A stretch of DNA of 64,000 nt from Petroclostridium sp. X23 (GCF_030013905.1 NZ_CP124862.1:2359051-2423050), one strand, 5' to 3'; positions 17,422-27,422 are shown, numbered from the stretch's first letter. The notes: generated by a model not told the origin, from the letters alone. Translations and numbers: made by a program.

Positions 17422-18869
17422 ATTACCGTACCTCCATGTAAGACTGACAAACCTAATACTGTTATACCTAATTCATTCAAACATTCACTTACAAAGCCGG
17501 CATCAGATTTTGTATCCTCGATAAGAAAACTAAAGTCCTCTTGCCCGATGGCTTCCAACTGATAATGATTTATGCAGTTTTTAATATAAGATTTCCTCGC
17601 CTGCGCGAGGTTGAAATCACGTGCTCTAATGAGAGAAGGGTGCTTCGGAAGGATGATATTCGTCCCCGGTATTTCTTCGTCGGGATTTCCGAAACGTACA
17701 TCAATTCCATTCTCTTTTGCAAACGAAAGCTGCGGCATGGGATGTTTGCCGGCCCCTGTATATTCCGTTTCTTGAACCACAATCATCTTGTCCTGATCCA
17801 TTTCCTGGGCGAGTGCAAATGCCGCAGTAAGAGATGTGTTCCCTGCCGGTCCCCTTTCCAAACCTTCCAGTGCTGCAAGCGCTTCAGTCATATAAAATAC
17901 TTCACCCTGTTTCACAAGTACATAGCGATCAATATGGCGTAATGCCCTGGCAGCATTGCGGGGTACATCAGAGCGGTCGGGCCACGTCGCAAACGGAATG
18001 CCAAACCCTGTATGTCCGGTAGTAAAGGACTTGCGGTTAAATGCATTATCCGATGCCATGTGAAGACCCGAAAGATCAACACTGGCAGCTATAATTTTTA
18101 CGTCGTTTGCATTAGCCTTATTGAGTCCTCTTGCCGTACCGGTAACATTGCCGCCTCCGGCATGAGTAATTACAACTGCATCGGGAAAACGGCCATAGTT
18201 GTTAGTAAATTGGCAGGCTATTTCATACCCTAAAGTTTCTATTCCTGCGATGCCGAACGGAGTATAAAGTGACGCATTGAAATAACCGGTTTCTTCAAGC
18301 AGACATAGGAAGGTATAGAAGAGTTCAGGCCCAACCGTGAGCTGCATAACCTCTGCGCCCATCGCTTCACATGCCCTCTGTTTCTCCAGAATTTCCGGCT
18401 GTCCAACTTTCCGACTGTCAAAGCATTCCTGAAGCACGATGCATTTCAATCCCTGCATTGCAGCTTGACTTGCAACGGCAGCACCATAGTTTCCGCTGGT
18501 TGCAGCAATAACACCTTTGTATCCGAGCCTTTTCGCATGATATAATGCACTGGCGGCACGTCTTGCCTTAAAACTTCCTGAAGAATTGCACGCTTCATCC
18601 TTGATAAAAATCCTTGCCCCTTTTCCTTTTCCCGCAAGTTTACGCGCAAGTGAGGTCAAATTTTTCAACTCAATAATCGGTGTATTCCCTACATTTCCTT
18701 CTTTCTGTATGCTAATATTTTCTTCAAGTGTATACCCGCATTTCATCATTTTTTCATAATCAAAAGCAATCGATCCTGATTCAAAAGCCGAATAATCAAT
18801 CCCGACGGCTTTCTTCATAATCTCATTTTTGCGCGAAATCACACCTTTATAAGTCATGTCCTTACTCAT
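17418..18869 (-). CDS. ortB: 2-amino-4-ketopentanoate thiolase, beta subunit
   Basis: 483 residues, PLP enzyme of the threonine-synthase/tryptophan-synthase-beta fold. With OrtA it splits 2-amino-4-ketopentanoate with CoA into acetyl-CoA and alanine. The PLP lysine is in SSGSFKARRA, the PLP phosphate loop in HAGGGNVTG. The ATG at 18869 is preceded by GGGGTGAGG; a GTG at 18878 is an alternative. It overlaps the end of ortA. Confidence 0.93.
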   Translation of the reverse strand: MSKDMTYKGVISRKNEIMKKAVGIDYSAFESGSIAFDYEKMMKCGYTLEENISIQKEGNVGNTPIIELKNLTSLARKLAGKGKGARIFIKDEACNSSGSFKARRAASALYHAKRLGYKGVIAATSGNYGAAVASQAAMQGLKCIVLQECFDSRKVGQPEILEKQRACEAMGAEVMQLTVGPELFYTFLCLLEETGYFNASLYTPFGIAGIETLGYEIACQFTNNYGRFPDAVVITHAGGGNVTGTARGLNKANANDVKIIAASVDLSGLHMASDNAFNRKSFTTGHTGFGIPFATWPDRSDVPRNAARALRHIDRYVLVKQGEVFYMTEALAALEGLERGPAGNTSLTAAFALAQEMDQDKMIVVQETEYTGAGKHPMPQLSFAKENGIDVRFGNPDEEIPGTNIILPKHPSLIRARDFNLAQARKSYIKNCINHYQLEAIGQEDFSFLIEDTKSDAGFVSECLNELGITVLGLSVLHGGTVI

Positions 18870-19170
18870 TTTCCTCACCCCCCAAAATCAAACTTTTAAC
18901 CTGGTCACGTACTTGCGACAGCTCAGGAATGTATTTGCCAAAAGTGTGTATATATCCGGGATTTACTTCCTCTAGCATCCCTTTAATCCGTCTTCCCGTG
19001 ACCGTTTCTATTTCAACAAATTCGCCTATCTCAGCAGAATGTATAAGATATCCCTTTGCCCACATCTTTAATGGGACATTTTTCGTATCATCAGGCAAAT
19101 GCGGTGCTCTTTCACCAGGATTTAAAATTACATTGCAAATTTGAACCCATTCCCCCTTATTTACAGCCAT
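18862..19170 (-). CDS. ortA: 2-amino-4-ketopentanoate thiolase, alpha subunit
   Basis: 102 residues; the small partner of OrtB. NPGERAPHLPDDTKNVPL and GYIHTFGKYIPEL are characteristic. It lies six bases after ord and overlaps ortB, so the thiolase subunits are translationally coupled. Confidence 0.92.
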   Translation of the reverse strand: MAVNKGEWVQICNVILNPGERAPHLPDDTKNVPLKMWAKGYLIHSAEIGEFVEIETVTGRRIKGMLEEVNPGYIHTFGKYIPELSQVRDQVKSLILGGEENE

Positions 19171-19176
19171 TGTCCA

Positions 19177-20229
19177 TCACTCCTTAAATTTGATTAGTTC
19201 TCTCATATCTCCCATCATTGCTCTAGGGACAGGAAGGTCAAGCATGGTTTTCAAACCCGGATCAGCGTTGATAACATGCGGAATCATGTTCACGCACATC
19301 GCAACGGTGCCTATCCCACCGGGTATTTCAGGGTTGATATTAAGATTAATATCAGGAGTCCCTTTGATTCCAATAAAATCACCTGTCGTAACATTCTCAA
19401 CATGAGGTTGTATCTGCTGCGGATGATCCATTTCTATAAATATCTTTCCGCCAAAATATCCGAACCCTCTTTGGCGAATACCTGAAAGACTTCCAGGTTC
19501 AATTTTCGCATATTCTGTCTTTCTGTATGTATTTGATATAATAGGTTCTTTCGTCTGTTCTATTTTGTCAAGGCAAATACCCAAACCTTCCGCCACCATA
19601 GAAATGGATTCCGGAAAGCCAATATGTCCGGCAAGAGTACCATCAGCATTTCTTTTATTAAATTCTTCCACGGATATTCCTACCCCTTGTTCCTGCATCA
19701 CGGCACTGCCGAATGGAGATAGATCATTGACTCTGGTAGCCTTTATGGATTCTATATTTTCACAAGTTCCTGTAAGAGCAAGGATTAAATAGTCCATTAC
19801 AAACCCTGGGTTTATACCGGTACCAAGCAATGTGACTCCATTTGATTTTGCAATTGTATCTAGTTGTTCGGAAAGTTCCGGAGATTGCACCTTTGGATAT
19901 GCCATTTCCTCTGCAGTGCAGATCACATTTGCTTTTTGTTTCAGACAATATTCTAATCTATCATAGGCCTTTTTTACATGAGAGTCTGTTGCAACAAGTA
20001 CAATATCGCACGACCCTTCCGTGATTACTTCTTTTTCATTGCTTTTTATGCAAACCGGCATGCGTCCTTTCCGATCTATACTTAGTACTTCATACATATC
20101 CTTTCCGACAATGGATGGATTTCTGTCACAAACACCGGCAATCTCCACTCCTTTTTTTTTCAGGAGCATTCTTGCCATCCCGCTTCCCATTGCACCAAAC
20201 CCCCAAATTGCAACTCTTACATTTCTCAT
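19177..20229 (-). CDS. ord: 2,4-diaminopentanoate dehydrogenase
   Basis: 350 residues. NAD(P)-dependent oxidative deamination of 2,4-diaminopentanoate to 2-amino-4-ketopentanoate. An N-terminal Rossmann fold begins VAIWGFGAMGSGMARML; the region GTGINPGFVMDYL and the C-terminal GGIGTVAMCVNMIPHV are family marks shared with dihydrodipicolinate reductase-like enzymes. The ATG has AAAGGGG upstream. This enzyme makes the substrate for OrtAB, whose genes follow directly. Confidence 0.93.
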   Translation of the reverse strand: MRNVRVAIWGFGAMGSGMARMLLKKKGVEIAGVCDRNPSIVGKDMYEVLSIDRKGRMPVCIKSNEKEVITEGSCDIVLVATDSHVKKAYDRLEYCLKQKANVICTAEEMAYPKVQSPELSEQLDTIAKSNGVTLLGTGINPGFVMDYLILALTGTCENIESIKATRVNDLSPFGSAVMQEQGVGISVEEFNKRNADGTLAGHIGFPESISMVAEGLGICLDKIEQTKEPIISNTYRKTEYAKIEPGSLSGIRQRGFGYFGGKIFIEMDHPQQIQPHVENVTTGDFIGIKGTPDINLNINPEIPGGIGTVAMCVNMIPHVINADPGLKTMLDLPVPRAMMGDMRELIKFKE

Positions 20230-20273
20230 ACATACGCCCCTTTCATGTAGTTTGATGTTAAATAAATCTAAAT

Positions 20274-20302
20274 TCTTTATAATTTAACTGATTGGATAAC
20301 AA
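20274..20302 (-). promoter_or_regulatory. Possible promoter of the ord-orr operon
   Basis: TTGTTA (20297-20302) and TAAAGA (20274-20279), 17 bases apart, lie in the 101-base gap between alr and ord. The match is moderate; transcription could instead read through from alr. Confidence 0.4.
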
Positions 20303-20330
20303 TATATTTTTAAAACATTTAAATGAATGC

Positions 20331-21515
20331 CTACCTTACTAAGTAATTCTCACTACTTACAATCTTTCCATCCCGTATATAATACCTGGGTACCCTTCTT
20401 GCCACCGAACTAATAATTTCATAGTTAATCGTTCCTATGAGACTTGCTAAGTCATCCGATAGAATTTCCATATCCTTTTGCTTTCCAAACAGCACCACGT
20501 CATCCCCAACTTCAACATTTCCTGAGATGCCTGTTATATCAATCATACATTGATCCATGCAAATCTTCCCTATTACCCGAGCTATTTGCCCGTTGATCAA
20601 TACCTTTGCCTTACCTGTCAGCAATCTGTTGTATCCGTCGGCATACCCTGCCGGCACTGTGGCAATCCTTGTTCTAGTCTTGGAAGTGAATATCCTGCCA
20701 TAGCTTACACTGGCACCTGCATCTACCTCATTGATTCGGATTACTTTTGTTTTAAATGCCATCACAGGTTTAAGTGATATGCTGCTTCTTTCGACCTCGT
20801 CCGAGGGATAGCAGCCATACAGTGCAATACCGGATCTTATCATGTCAAGATGCATTTGCGGATATCGGATAGCTGCCGCACTGTTGCATACATGCTTAAG
20901 CGGTATCTCCAGTCCCTTCATTTTCAACTTCTCAATCAGCCACAGATACCTCTCAAACTGCATTTTTGTATATGTGCTATCTAATTCATCTGCTGATGCA
21001 AAATGAGTAAATATTCCCTCCAATTCAATACCCGGCATCCTTGCATATTTTAAAATCTCATTCACCGCTTCATCCCACTTCAAGCCTACTCGTGTCATAC
21101 CCGTATCTATTTTTACATGTACTTTAGCTCGCTTTTTGCTATGTATAGCAGCTTCTGAAACAGCATCTGCTTGGCGTTGGTCATATACTGTTTGTGTTAA
21201 CCCATATTGCACCGCTGAATCACATTGGTCGATACCAATATGATTCAATAGTAATAAAGGTGCTTGAATACCTGCTTTTCTCAGTTCGGTTGCCTCATCT
21301 AATGAAGCAACCGCCAGATAATCAGCTCCTGCGTCTAATAACGTACGGGATACCGTAACTGCTCCATGCCCATAGGCATTTGCTTTCACAACACCCATGA
21401 TTTTTACTTTCTTTTGTGGTTGATGAACCGATAAAATTTGTACAAATTCTCTGTAATTGTGTACAATGTTATCCAAATTTATTTCCACCCAAGTTCTGTT
21501 CATCCTATAGAACAT
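20331..21515 (-). CDS. alr: Alanine racemase
   Basis: 394 residues, PLP fold III. PLP lysine K44 is in VVKANAYGHGA; the second catalytic tyrosine is in SVSYGRIF; GKICMDQCMIDIT is the usual C-terminal domain motif. Besides supplying D-alanine for cell walls, its place beside the ornithine operon fits a metabolic job: the OrtAB thiolase is known to yield D-alanine, which Alr would convert to the L form. It follows the ruined alanine dehydrogenase reading frame by only 13 bases, so the two were once an operon. AGAAGG lies about 8 bases before the ATG. Confidence 0.93.
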   Translation of the reverse strand: MFYRMNRTWVEINLDNIVHNYREFVQILSVHQPQKKVKIMGVVKANAYGHGAVTVSRTLLDAGADYLAVASLDEATELRKAGIQAPLLLLNHIGIDQCDSAVQYGLTQTVYDQRQADAVSEAAIHSKKRAKVHVKIDTGMTRVGLKWDEAVNEILKYARMPGIELEGIFTHFASADELDSTYTKMQFERYLWLIEKLKMKGLEIPLKHVCNSAAAIRYPQMHLDMIRSGIALYGCYPSDEVERSSISLKPVMAFKTKVIRINEVDAGASVSYGRIFTSKTRTRIATVPAGYADGYNRLLTGKAKVLINGQIARVIGKICMDQCMIDITGISGNVEVGDDVVLFGKQKDMEILSDDLASLIGTINYEIISSVARRVPRYYIRDGKIVSSENYLVR

Positions 21516-21528
21516 TTCATATCCCTTC

Positions 21529-21960
21529 TCAATTTATCGAATTCAATAATTCCTTTGTTGCGATATATTTTAAGTTCAAGCTTTCAGCTACAGCCTTACA
21601 AGTGACAAAACCATCATACGTATTAAAGTCCTAATGCCAATGTTCTATCATCAAGCGTTGCTTTTTCAGCACCCTTGTTTGCTATCTCCAGCAAATATGG
21701 TAAAGTAACTCCTGTCAAAGCAAAAGTGGAAGTTTTAGGAACTGCTCCCGGCATATTGGCTATTGAGTAATGGATTACTCCATACTTTTCCATTAAAAAT
21801 ATCATCAAGATACGACAGCCTGCTCTTATTTACATCCGCAACAGTAACCTTAGCTCCATCCAACAGCCATCTTTGCTGCATTGAAACCTACAATACCGTC
21901 TCCTATAATAAGCACTTCACCCGGAAGTACCCCTGGCACCCCTCCTAGTAAAACTCCTGA
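21529..21960 (-). pseudogene. ald: Alanine dehydrogenase remnant
   Basis: Three reading-frame pieces together match the C-terminal half of alanine dehydrogenase. 5' piece: [12 protein letters not shown] then [16 protein letters not shown] (NAD-binding region), broken by an extra base near 21853. Middle: [20 protein letters not shown], then loss of about 80 codons. 3' piece: YGVIHYSIANMPGAVPKTST, LPYLLEIANKGAEKA, a further shift near 21628, then TYDGFVTCKAVAESLNLKYI to a stop at 21529. The first half of the gene is absent: homology begins within a few bases of the stop codon of the dehydrogenase gene at 21962. The gene is dead and truncated. Confidence 0.85.
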
Positions 21961-21961
21961 T

Positions 21962-22732
21962 TTACATCCATGATCCGCCGTTGGGGCAGATCATCTGACC
22001 CGTGAGATATTCCGCTGCTTCCGACACAAGAAAGACAATAGAGTAGGCCTGATCTTCCGGTGTTCCAACCCGTGGCCAAAGAATTTCTTTTGATGCCTGC
22101 TCAAGGCCTCTCCTGCGGGACATACGTGTATCAGTAAGACCGGTTCCAAGCGCATTTACATTTATGTGGTCTTTGGCAAGTTCCCGTGCCATCTCTTTTG
22201 TCATCCCCAACATACCTGCCTTTGATGCTGCGTAGTGCACATCGGAGAAATCGCCTACAATACCCGCACCTGAGCTTACATTACAGATTTTCCCCCGCTT
22301 CTGTTTACGCATACAGGGCAAGACCTCCATGGAAAACATATATGCGCTGGTCAGATTGAGTTGGATCAGCCTATCCCATTCGGGATAGGTCATATCTTCC
22401 AGCCGTTTTCCACCGCCACCACCACCTGCGTTGTTTACCAAAATGTCGACAGTCCCGAATGCATTGACTGTGGCCTCTACAGTCTTTTTAACATCCTCCA
22501 GCAGACATACATTGCACGGACATGCGATGGCTGTACCACCCTTCTCCTCAATCTCACGTACAACTGCAACTGCACTATCCGCCTCGATATCACAGACGGC
22601 AACTTTCGCACCTAGACCAGCCAATATCAAGGCTACAGAACGCCCGATTCCATTACCGGCACCGGTAACGATTGCCGACTGGCCCTCTAACTGAAAAAAA
22701 TCCAACGTAGCTTTAGCTGTATTCTCTCTCAT
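21962..22732 (-). CDS. Short-chain dehydrogenase/reductase, cassette A
   Basis: 256 residues, classical SDR fold. Cofactor loop TGAGNGIG near residue 24, CDIEAD after the second strand (an acidic residue there favours NAD), NNAG, catalytic Ser in VSSGAG and the YAASK motif. The C terminus ends GGSWM. It is the last gene of cassette A, 13 bases after livF, and is closest to the dehydrogenase at 33143 in cassette B. Substrate unknown; presumably an alcohol or ketone formed from the compound imported by the adjacent transporter. Its stop codon abuts the ald remnant. Confidence 0.85.
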   Translation of the reverse strand: MRENTAKATLDFFQLEGQSAIVTGAGNGIGRSVALILAGLGAKVAVCDIEADSAVAVVREIEEKGGTAIACPCNVCLLEDVKKTVEATVNAFGTVDILVNNAGGGGGGKRLEDMTYPEWDRLIQLNLTSAYMFSMEVLPCMRKQKRGKICNVSSGAGIVGDFSDVHYAASKAGMLGMTKEMARELAKDHINVNALGTGLTDTRMSRRRGLEQASKEILWPRVGTPEDQAYSIVFLVSEAAEYLTGQMICPNGGSWM

Positions 22733-22745
22733 TAATATCGCCTCC

Positions 22746-23456
22746 TTATTGCTCTTTTTTCTTTGTGCCGCCTAGATATGCGGCGATGATGCTCTCATCC
22801 TGCGCCAACTCTGCACCTGTACCAGTCTTCACAATCACGCCTTGCTCCAATACACAGCCATGATGGGCAATGCCAAGCGCTTTGCGGGCATTTTGTTCCA
22901 CCAACAATACCGAGATACCCTCTCGGTTTATTTCCTGGATGATAGACATGATATCATTAACGATAAGAGGAGCGAGCCCCAGCGAAGGTTCATCTAGCAG
23001 CAGAACCTTCGGGTTGGCCATCAGGCCTCGAGCGATAGCCAGCATCTGCTGTTCACCACCGGACATGGTGCCTGCCCGCTGCTGTTTTCGCTCTTCCAGC
23101 CGCGGGAACATCCGATATGCATGCTGAATACCAGGGCTTCGGTCGTTAACGGTGTATCCCCCCATCATCAGGTTTTCTTCCACCGTCAGGTTGGGAAATA
23201 TCCATCGCCCCTCCGGTACCAAAACAACTTTATTTTCTACCACTTTAAAAGGTATGGGCTCCAGTAGAGTGTCACCGCAGTAGATGGTACCGTTCTGAGG
23301 TTTGAGCAGTCCGGCTATGCATTTCATGAGTGAGGATTTTCCTGCACCATTAGCACCCACAATAGCCATGATCTCGCCCTTTTTCAACTCAAAGCTGACA
23401 TTTTTAATGGCTTGGATCTTGCCATAGGAAAAACTGAGATTTTCTATTTTCAACAT
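22746..23456 (-). CDS. livF: Liv-type ABC transporter ATP-binding protein LivF, cassette A
   Basis: 236 residues. Walker A GANGAGKSS, Q-loop region LVPEGRWIFP, signature SGGEQQML and Walker B LLLDEPSLG, all typical of LivF. One of two ATPases of a branched-chain amino acid/amide-type (HAAT) importer. Its start shares one base with the livG stop (TAATG). The family imports leucine-type amino acids, amides, urea or short peptides; the substrate here is not known. Confidence 0.92.
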   Translation of the reverse strand: MLKIENLSFSYGKIQAIKNVSFELKKGEIMAIVGANGAGKSSLMKCIAGLLKPQNGTIYCGDTLLEPIPFKVVENKVVLVPEGRWIFPNLTVEENLMMGGYTVNDRSPGIQHAYRMFPRLEERKQQRAGTMSGGEQQMLAIARGLMANPKVLLLDEPSLGLAPLIVNDIMSIIQEINREGISVLLVEQNARKALGIAHHGCVLEQGVIVKTGTGAELAQDESIIAAYLGGTKKKEQ

Positions 23457-24232
23457 TATTCATCCACCCCCAGATATGCAGTAATAACGTCATTATTACT
23501 TTGGATCTCTCCTGGCGTGCCCTCGGCTAACAGAGTTCCAAAGTTCAGCACCGACATACGATCGCAGATGCTCATGATCACATCCATATGGTGGTCGATG
23601 ATGATGATAGTGATATCGTTTTTGGCCCGTATCTCCCTAATGAAAGCAGAAAGCTGGGCAGACTCCTCCTCATTCATACCCGCGGCCGGCTCATCCAGAA
23701 GCAATAGCTTGGGATTGGTAATGAGTGCACGAGCAATTTCCAATCGGCGCTGCATACCATAGGGCAGGTTATTAGCCTGCATATTCTTCTGGGCGGTGAG
23801 TCCCACATCTTCCAGTGCCTTATTGCAAACTACAGCCATTTCTTGTTCCTGCTGCCGGCATTTCTTGGTAGCAAATATACCTTGAAAGAAATTGTAGGAA
23901 ATATTTTTCTGGCAAGAAGTAAGCAGGTTATCGTAAACTGTTAAATCATTAAATAATCGAATATTTTGAAAAGTACGAGCAATTCCTAGGGTTGCAATCT
24001 CATGAGTTTTCAGACCATTGATTCTTTTACCGTCAAATATCACATCCCCCTCCGTAGCATTATATACGCCAGTAATTATGTTAAATGTAGTAGTTTTACC
24101 GGCGCCATTAGGACCGATGACGCCGTAAATTTCATGCTCCGCAACTTGTATACTGATGTTATTGGCAGCCGTAATACCTCCAAACCGCTTGGTTACATTT
24201 TGCAGCTGCAACATATAATTGGGGTTAGTCAT
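23456..24232 (-). CDS. livG: Liv-type ABC transporter ATP-binding protein LivG, cassette A
   Basis: 258 residues. Walker A GPNGAGKTT, the LivG-specific region GIARTFQNIRLF, signature LPYGMQRRLEIARAL (a degenerate LSGGQ, normal for LivG), Walker B LLLDEPAAGMN and the H-loop region DHHMDVIM. It overlaps livM by four bases (ATGA). Confidence 0.92.
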   Translation of the reverse strand: MTNPNYMLQLQNVTKRFGGITAANNISIQVAEHEIYGVIGPNGAGKTTTFNIITGVYNATEGDVIFDGKRINGLKTHEIATLGIARTFQNIRLFNDLTVYDNLLTSCQKNISYNFFQGIFATKKCRQQEQEMAVVCNKALEDVGLTAQKNMQANNLPYGMQRRLEIARALITNPKLLLLDEPAAGMNEEESAQLSAFIREIRAKNDITIIIIDHHMDVIMSICDRMSVLNFGTLLAEGTPGEIQSNNDVITAYLGVDE

Positions 24233-25164
24233 TTTTCTCCCCCTTTTTTCTGAACTTGTTGTAAAAGGCCTTGACTTCTTTCAAAATAAGTTCTTTTTTT
24301 TCTATTTAAGAATTGATTATAAAAAGTTCTAATATCTTTAAAAGTAAGTTCTTTTTTGCCCATCAAGCCGGAAGGCCTGAAAACGATAACTACGACTACC
24401 AGTAAACCATAGAACACCATACGCCACTCCTGTACACCGCCGTCCACACGGAGGATCTCCGGCAGAGGCACCAATACCAACGAGGCAATGATAGTTCCCG
24501 TAAGGCTGCCGCGACCACCGAGAATAACAGTCATAATCAGTTCGTTAGACTTTAACATATTAAACATATTGGGGTGCAGATAATGCATATAATGGCCGAG
24601 CAGCGCCCCTGAGATACCACACAGAGCGCAACTGATCGCCATTGCCAGCAATTTGTAATGAAGAGCGTTGACACCCACCGAGGTGGCAGCCAACTCCTGT
24701 TCACGTATTGCCACACAGTTTCGCCCGTGTTTGGAACGCAGAAAGTTCTTTATCAACAGAATACTCACAACGACAATTGCCCAAACCAGTACGATGTTGG
24801 TACCTCTAGGCACATCGGACAGACCACGGGCACCGCCGGTAATGGCCGGAAGGTTTTCTACGGCCAACTTAACCACTTCACCGATACCGAGGGTGGCTAT
24901 GACGAAATAGTCTCCCTTAAGCCTCAGAGTGGGATAACCAATAAGAATGCCTATTAACATTGCTGACAACATACCGGCTAAGATCCCAACAATAATCGGT
25001 GCCCCAAAAGCTCTGGTAATAATTGCGGAGGTATATGCGCCGATTGCCATAAAGCCTGCATGTCCCATGGAAAATAGGCCGGTAAAACCGGTTAAAATAG
25101 AAACTCCTAAAATAGCAATCATATAGATGCCGGTTAACGTTGCTACACCAATCCAATAATTCAT
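24229..25164 (-). CDS. livM: Liv-type ABC transporter permease LivM, cassette A
   Basis: 311 residues, about nine membrane spans. LTGFTGLFSMGHAGFMAIGAY and GGRGSLTGTIIA are LivM marks. The soluble tail after the last span is about 25 residues longer than in cassette B. The gene starts 12 bases after livH and ends overlapping livG. Confidence 0.9.
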   Translation of the reverse strand: MNYWIGVATLTGIYMIAILGVSILTGFTGLFSMGHAGFMAIGAYTSAIITRAFGAPIIVGILAGMLSAMLIGILIGYPTLRLKGDYFVIATLGIGEVVKLAVENLPAITGGARGLSDVPRGTNIVLVWAIVVVSILLIKNFLRSKHGRNCVAIREQELAATSVGVNALHYKLLAMAISCALCGISGALLGHYMHYLHPNMFNMLKSNELIMTVILGGRGSLTGTIIASLVLVPLPEILRVDGGVQEWRMVFYGLLVVVVIVFRPSGLMGKKELTFKDIRTFYNQFLNRKKRTYFERSQGLLQQVQKKGGEK

Positions 25165-25176
25165 ATTATCCCCCCC

Positions 25177-26049
25177 TTATGCCTTATCTTCCGACACCTT
25201 GCCCATTAGGCCAGCAGGTCGGACGATGAGAATGATTACAAGAACAGAGAACGAGAACACATCCCGCAAAGAGGATGAGACATAGCCAGATATCATCGTC
25301 TCACCCACGCCGAGAATTAGGGCACCCAGCACTGCACCGGGAATACTGCCAAGTCCGCCAAACACCGAGCTAATGAAGGCTTTGTTTGTGAGCGCACCAA
25401 TGGTAGGATAGGCTGTATATTTTACACCTAGAAAAACACCCGCAAGGCCGGCTAACCCCCCAGCCACCATAAATACAATTAGAATCAGTTTCTGTACATT
25501 GACACCCATAAGAGAGGTGGTGTCCAAATCAAAGGATGCACTTCGGATTGCAAGTCCCGAGCGTGACTTCTGGATGAATACCTCTACAAGGATAAGTGCC
25601 AGCATGCTGACCATGAGAATGATTAGGTCCACCTGGCCTACACTTGCATGGAAAATATCTACAGGTTCATTGGAGAAGGTCACTGGATAGGCACGGAATC
25701 GTCCGCCAAACAAGATAATGACCAGATTTTCTCCCATCGTAGAGATACCAAGGCCTGCAATGAGTAGATAGATGCGGCGGGCGTTTTTTTGAAGTAGGGG
25801 CCGGTATGTTGTTATCTCGATAAGCATGGCCAACGCACCTGCAATAAGAACTGCAATTAAAATAGCTAGGTAAAGATTCTTCAATACTAATGAAAGAAAG
25901 AAAAATGCGGTGAAAGCACCGATAGTCACGGTGATACTATGTGCGAAATTGGTAAAATTCAAAAGACTGTAGATGAGCGAATAACCCACAGCCATCAGTG
26001 CGTATACGCTGCCGATGGACAAGCCATTAATCAACTGTTGAAAAAACAA
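25177..26049 (-). CDS. livH: Liv-type ABC transporter permease LivH, cassette A
   Basis: 290 residues, about eight membrane spans. I place the start at a TTG (26049) because AGGAGG lies 7 bases upstream and this gives the same length and N terminus (FFQQLINGLSIGSVYALMAV) as the cassette B protein, which also starts with TTG; a longer frame from 26097 lacks support. Marks: GYSLIYSLLNFTNFAH and VFGGLGSIPGAVLGALILG. Confidence 0.9.
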   Translation of the reverse strand: MFFQQLINGLSIGSVYALMAVGYSLIYSLLNFTNFAHSITVTIGAFTAFFFLSLVLKNLYLAILIAVLIAGALAMLIEITTYRPLLQKNARRIYLLIAGLGISTMGENLVIILFGGRFRAYPVTFSNEPVDIFHASVGQVDLIILMVSMLALILVEVFIQKSRSGLAIRSASFDLDTTSLMGVNVQKLILIVFMVAGGLAGLAGVFLGVKYTAYPTIGALTNKAFISSVFGGLGSIPGAVLGALILGVGETMISGYVSSSLRDVFSFSVLVIILIVRPAGLMGKVSEDKA

Positions 26050-26184
26050 TTTAATTCCTCCTATCAAAGTCAAACAGCACGGTAAAGTATAGCACAAGGA
26101 CAGACTTTACCGTACTGTTTGTTTACAAGTTATGCCTATTACACCGGCTTAATGAGCCGGAGATTCGATTGTTCTTGTACGTCA

Positions 26185-27357
26185 TCATTCTACGGCATAG
26201 CTGTCGATAGCTACGAATTTACCATTGTCGATCTTAAAGATAGTTGCCTCTCGTATGGGATTGTGAGTATCTTTCTTCATATTAATTGTACTGGTTAGGC
26301 CCTTTAGATCAGTGGTATTCTCGATAGCATCACGGATCTTGGTAGAATCCACCTCACCGGCGGCCTCAATGGCGTGCTTCAGTAATAAGAACGAATCATA
26401 AGCGAAAAACGCGTTGGTTCCGCCTTGACCGGGATTGCTATTGTACTTCTTCTGATAGGCGTCTTTAAATTCCTTTAAACTATCAGCATTCACATCCATA
26501 GCACAGGGGAAGACACCCCCTTGCATGGAGTCGGTAGCAATAGTAAACAAATCTTCCATCATCCAACAATCAGGACCGATAAACTGCTCAGTGATACCCA
26601 GGCTGCGGGCTTGGTTTGCAATTAAGCCAAGTTCTTTATAGAGGGCAGGAATAAAGATCGCCTCATAGTTGCCTGCCTGTTTGATCTTAGAAAGCTGAGC
26701 ACGAAAATCTACATCACCGGTCTTATAGGCCTCCTCTACCGTTATCTGACCACCGATATCCTTAAAGGCGGTAGTAAAGTTCTGCAACAAACCCACCGAG
26801 TAATCGCTGCTCACCTCATACAAGATAGCCACCTTTTTAATGTTCAGTTTGTTATATGTATAGGATGCCATCACTTGTCCCAGCTGGGGGTCGGAAAGCA
26901 CGACGCGGAAGACATAATCGCGCACACTCCCGTCATCCCGCTGAGTAACAGAATAGTTGGTAGCGGTGGTGGTGATCATTGGAATTTTATATTCCTCACA
27001 CACCTCTGCCAGAGTTAAAGAAGCAGAAGATGTGTTACAGCCTATAAAAGCTACTACATGGTCGTTCTGCACTGCTTTCCGAGCTGCATTGGTGGTCTCT
27101 ATCGCATCACCCCGGTTGTCATAGATCTTCAACTCAATTTGTTTTCCCAAGATACCACCTTTGGCATTTGTCTCCTCCACCAGCATCTTTAAAGTATTGG
27201 ATTCAACTTCGCCATACAGCGCCATCTCTCCTGTGATAGGGCCGATGTATCCCATGACGATTTTTTCGGATTTGCTTTTAGCACTGCACGCAGTGAACAT
27301 GGAAGTAAGCATGAGCAAAGCCAAAAGGAAGACGGTTAATTTTTTTAATCTTTTCAT
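26185..27357 (-). CDS. livK: Liv-type substrate-binding lipoprotein, cassette A
   Basis: 390 residues. Signal peptide with lipobox FTAC, then a Peripla_BP_6 domain: MGYIGPITGEMALYGE, GGILGKQIELKIYDNRGDA, and the ligand-site stretches FIGCNTSSASLTLAEV and TTTATNYSVT. It is the extracellular receptor for this importer. The family binds amino acids and amides. About 136 bases separate it from livH, with its own GGAG-type ribosome binding site upstream. Confidence 0.9.
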   Translation of the reverse strand: MKRLKKLTVFLLALLMLTSMFTACSAKSKSEKIVMGYIGPITGEMALYGEVESNTLKMLVEETNAKGGILGKQIELKIYDNRGDAIETTNAARKAVQNDHVVAFIGCNTSSASLTLAEVCEEYKIPMITTTATNYSVTQRDDGSVRDYVFRVVLSDPQLGQVMASYTYNKLNIKKVAILYEVSSDYSVGLLQNFTTAFKDIGGQITVEEAYKTGDVDFRAQLSKIKQAGNYEAIFIPALYKELGLIANQARSLGITEQFIGPDCWMMEDLFTIATDSMQGGVFPCAMDVNADSLKEFKDAYQKKYNSNPGQGGTNAFFAYDSFLLLKHAIEAAGEVDSTKIRDAIENTTDLKGLTSTINMKKDTHNPIREATIFKIDNGKFVAIDSYAVE

Positions 27358-27422
27358 TTTTACTCCTTCTTTCTCATTTTATTTTAAAGGACTCAAGTAC
27401 CTTTAAATGACATTGAGTAGTA

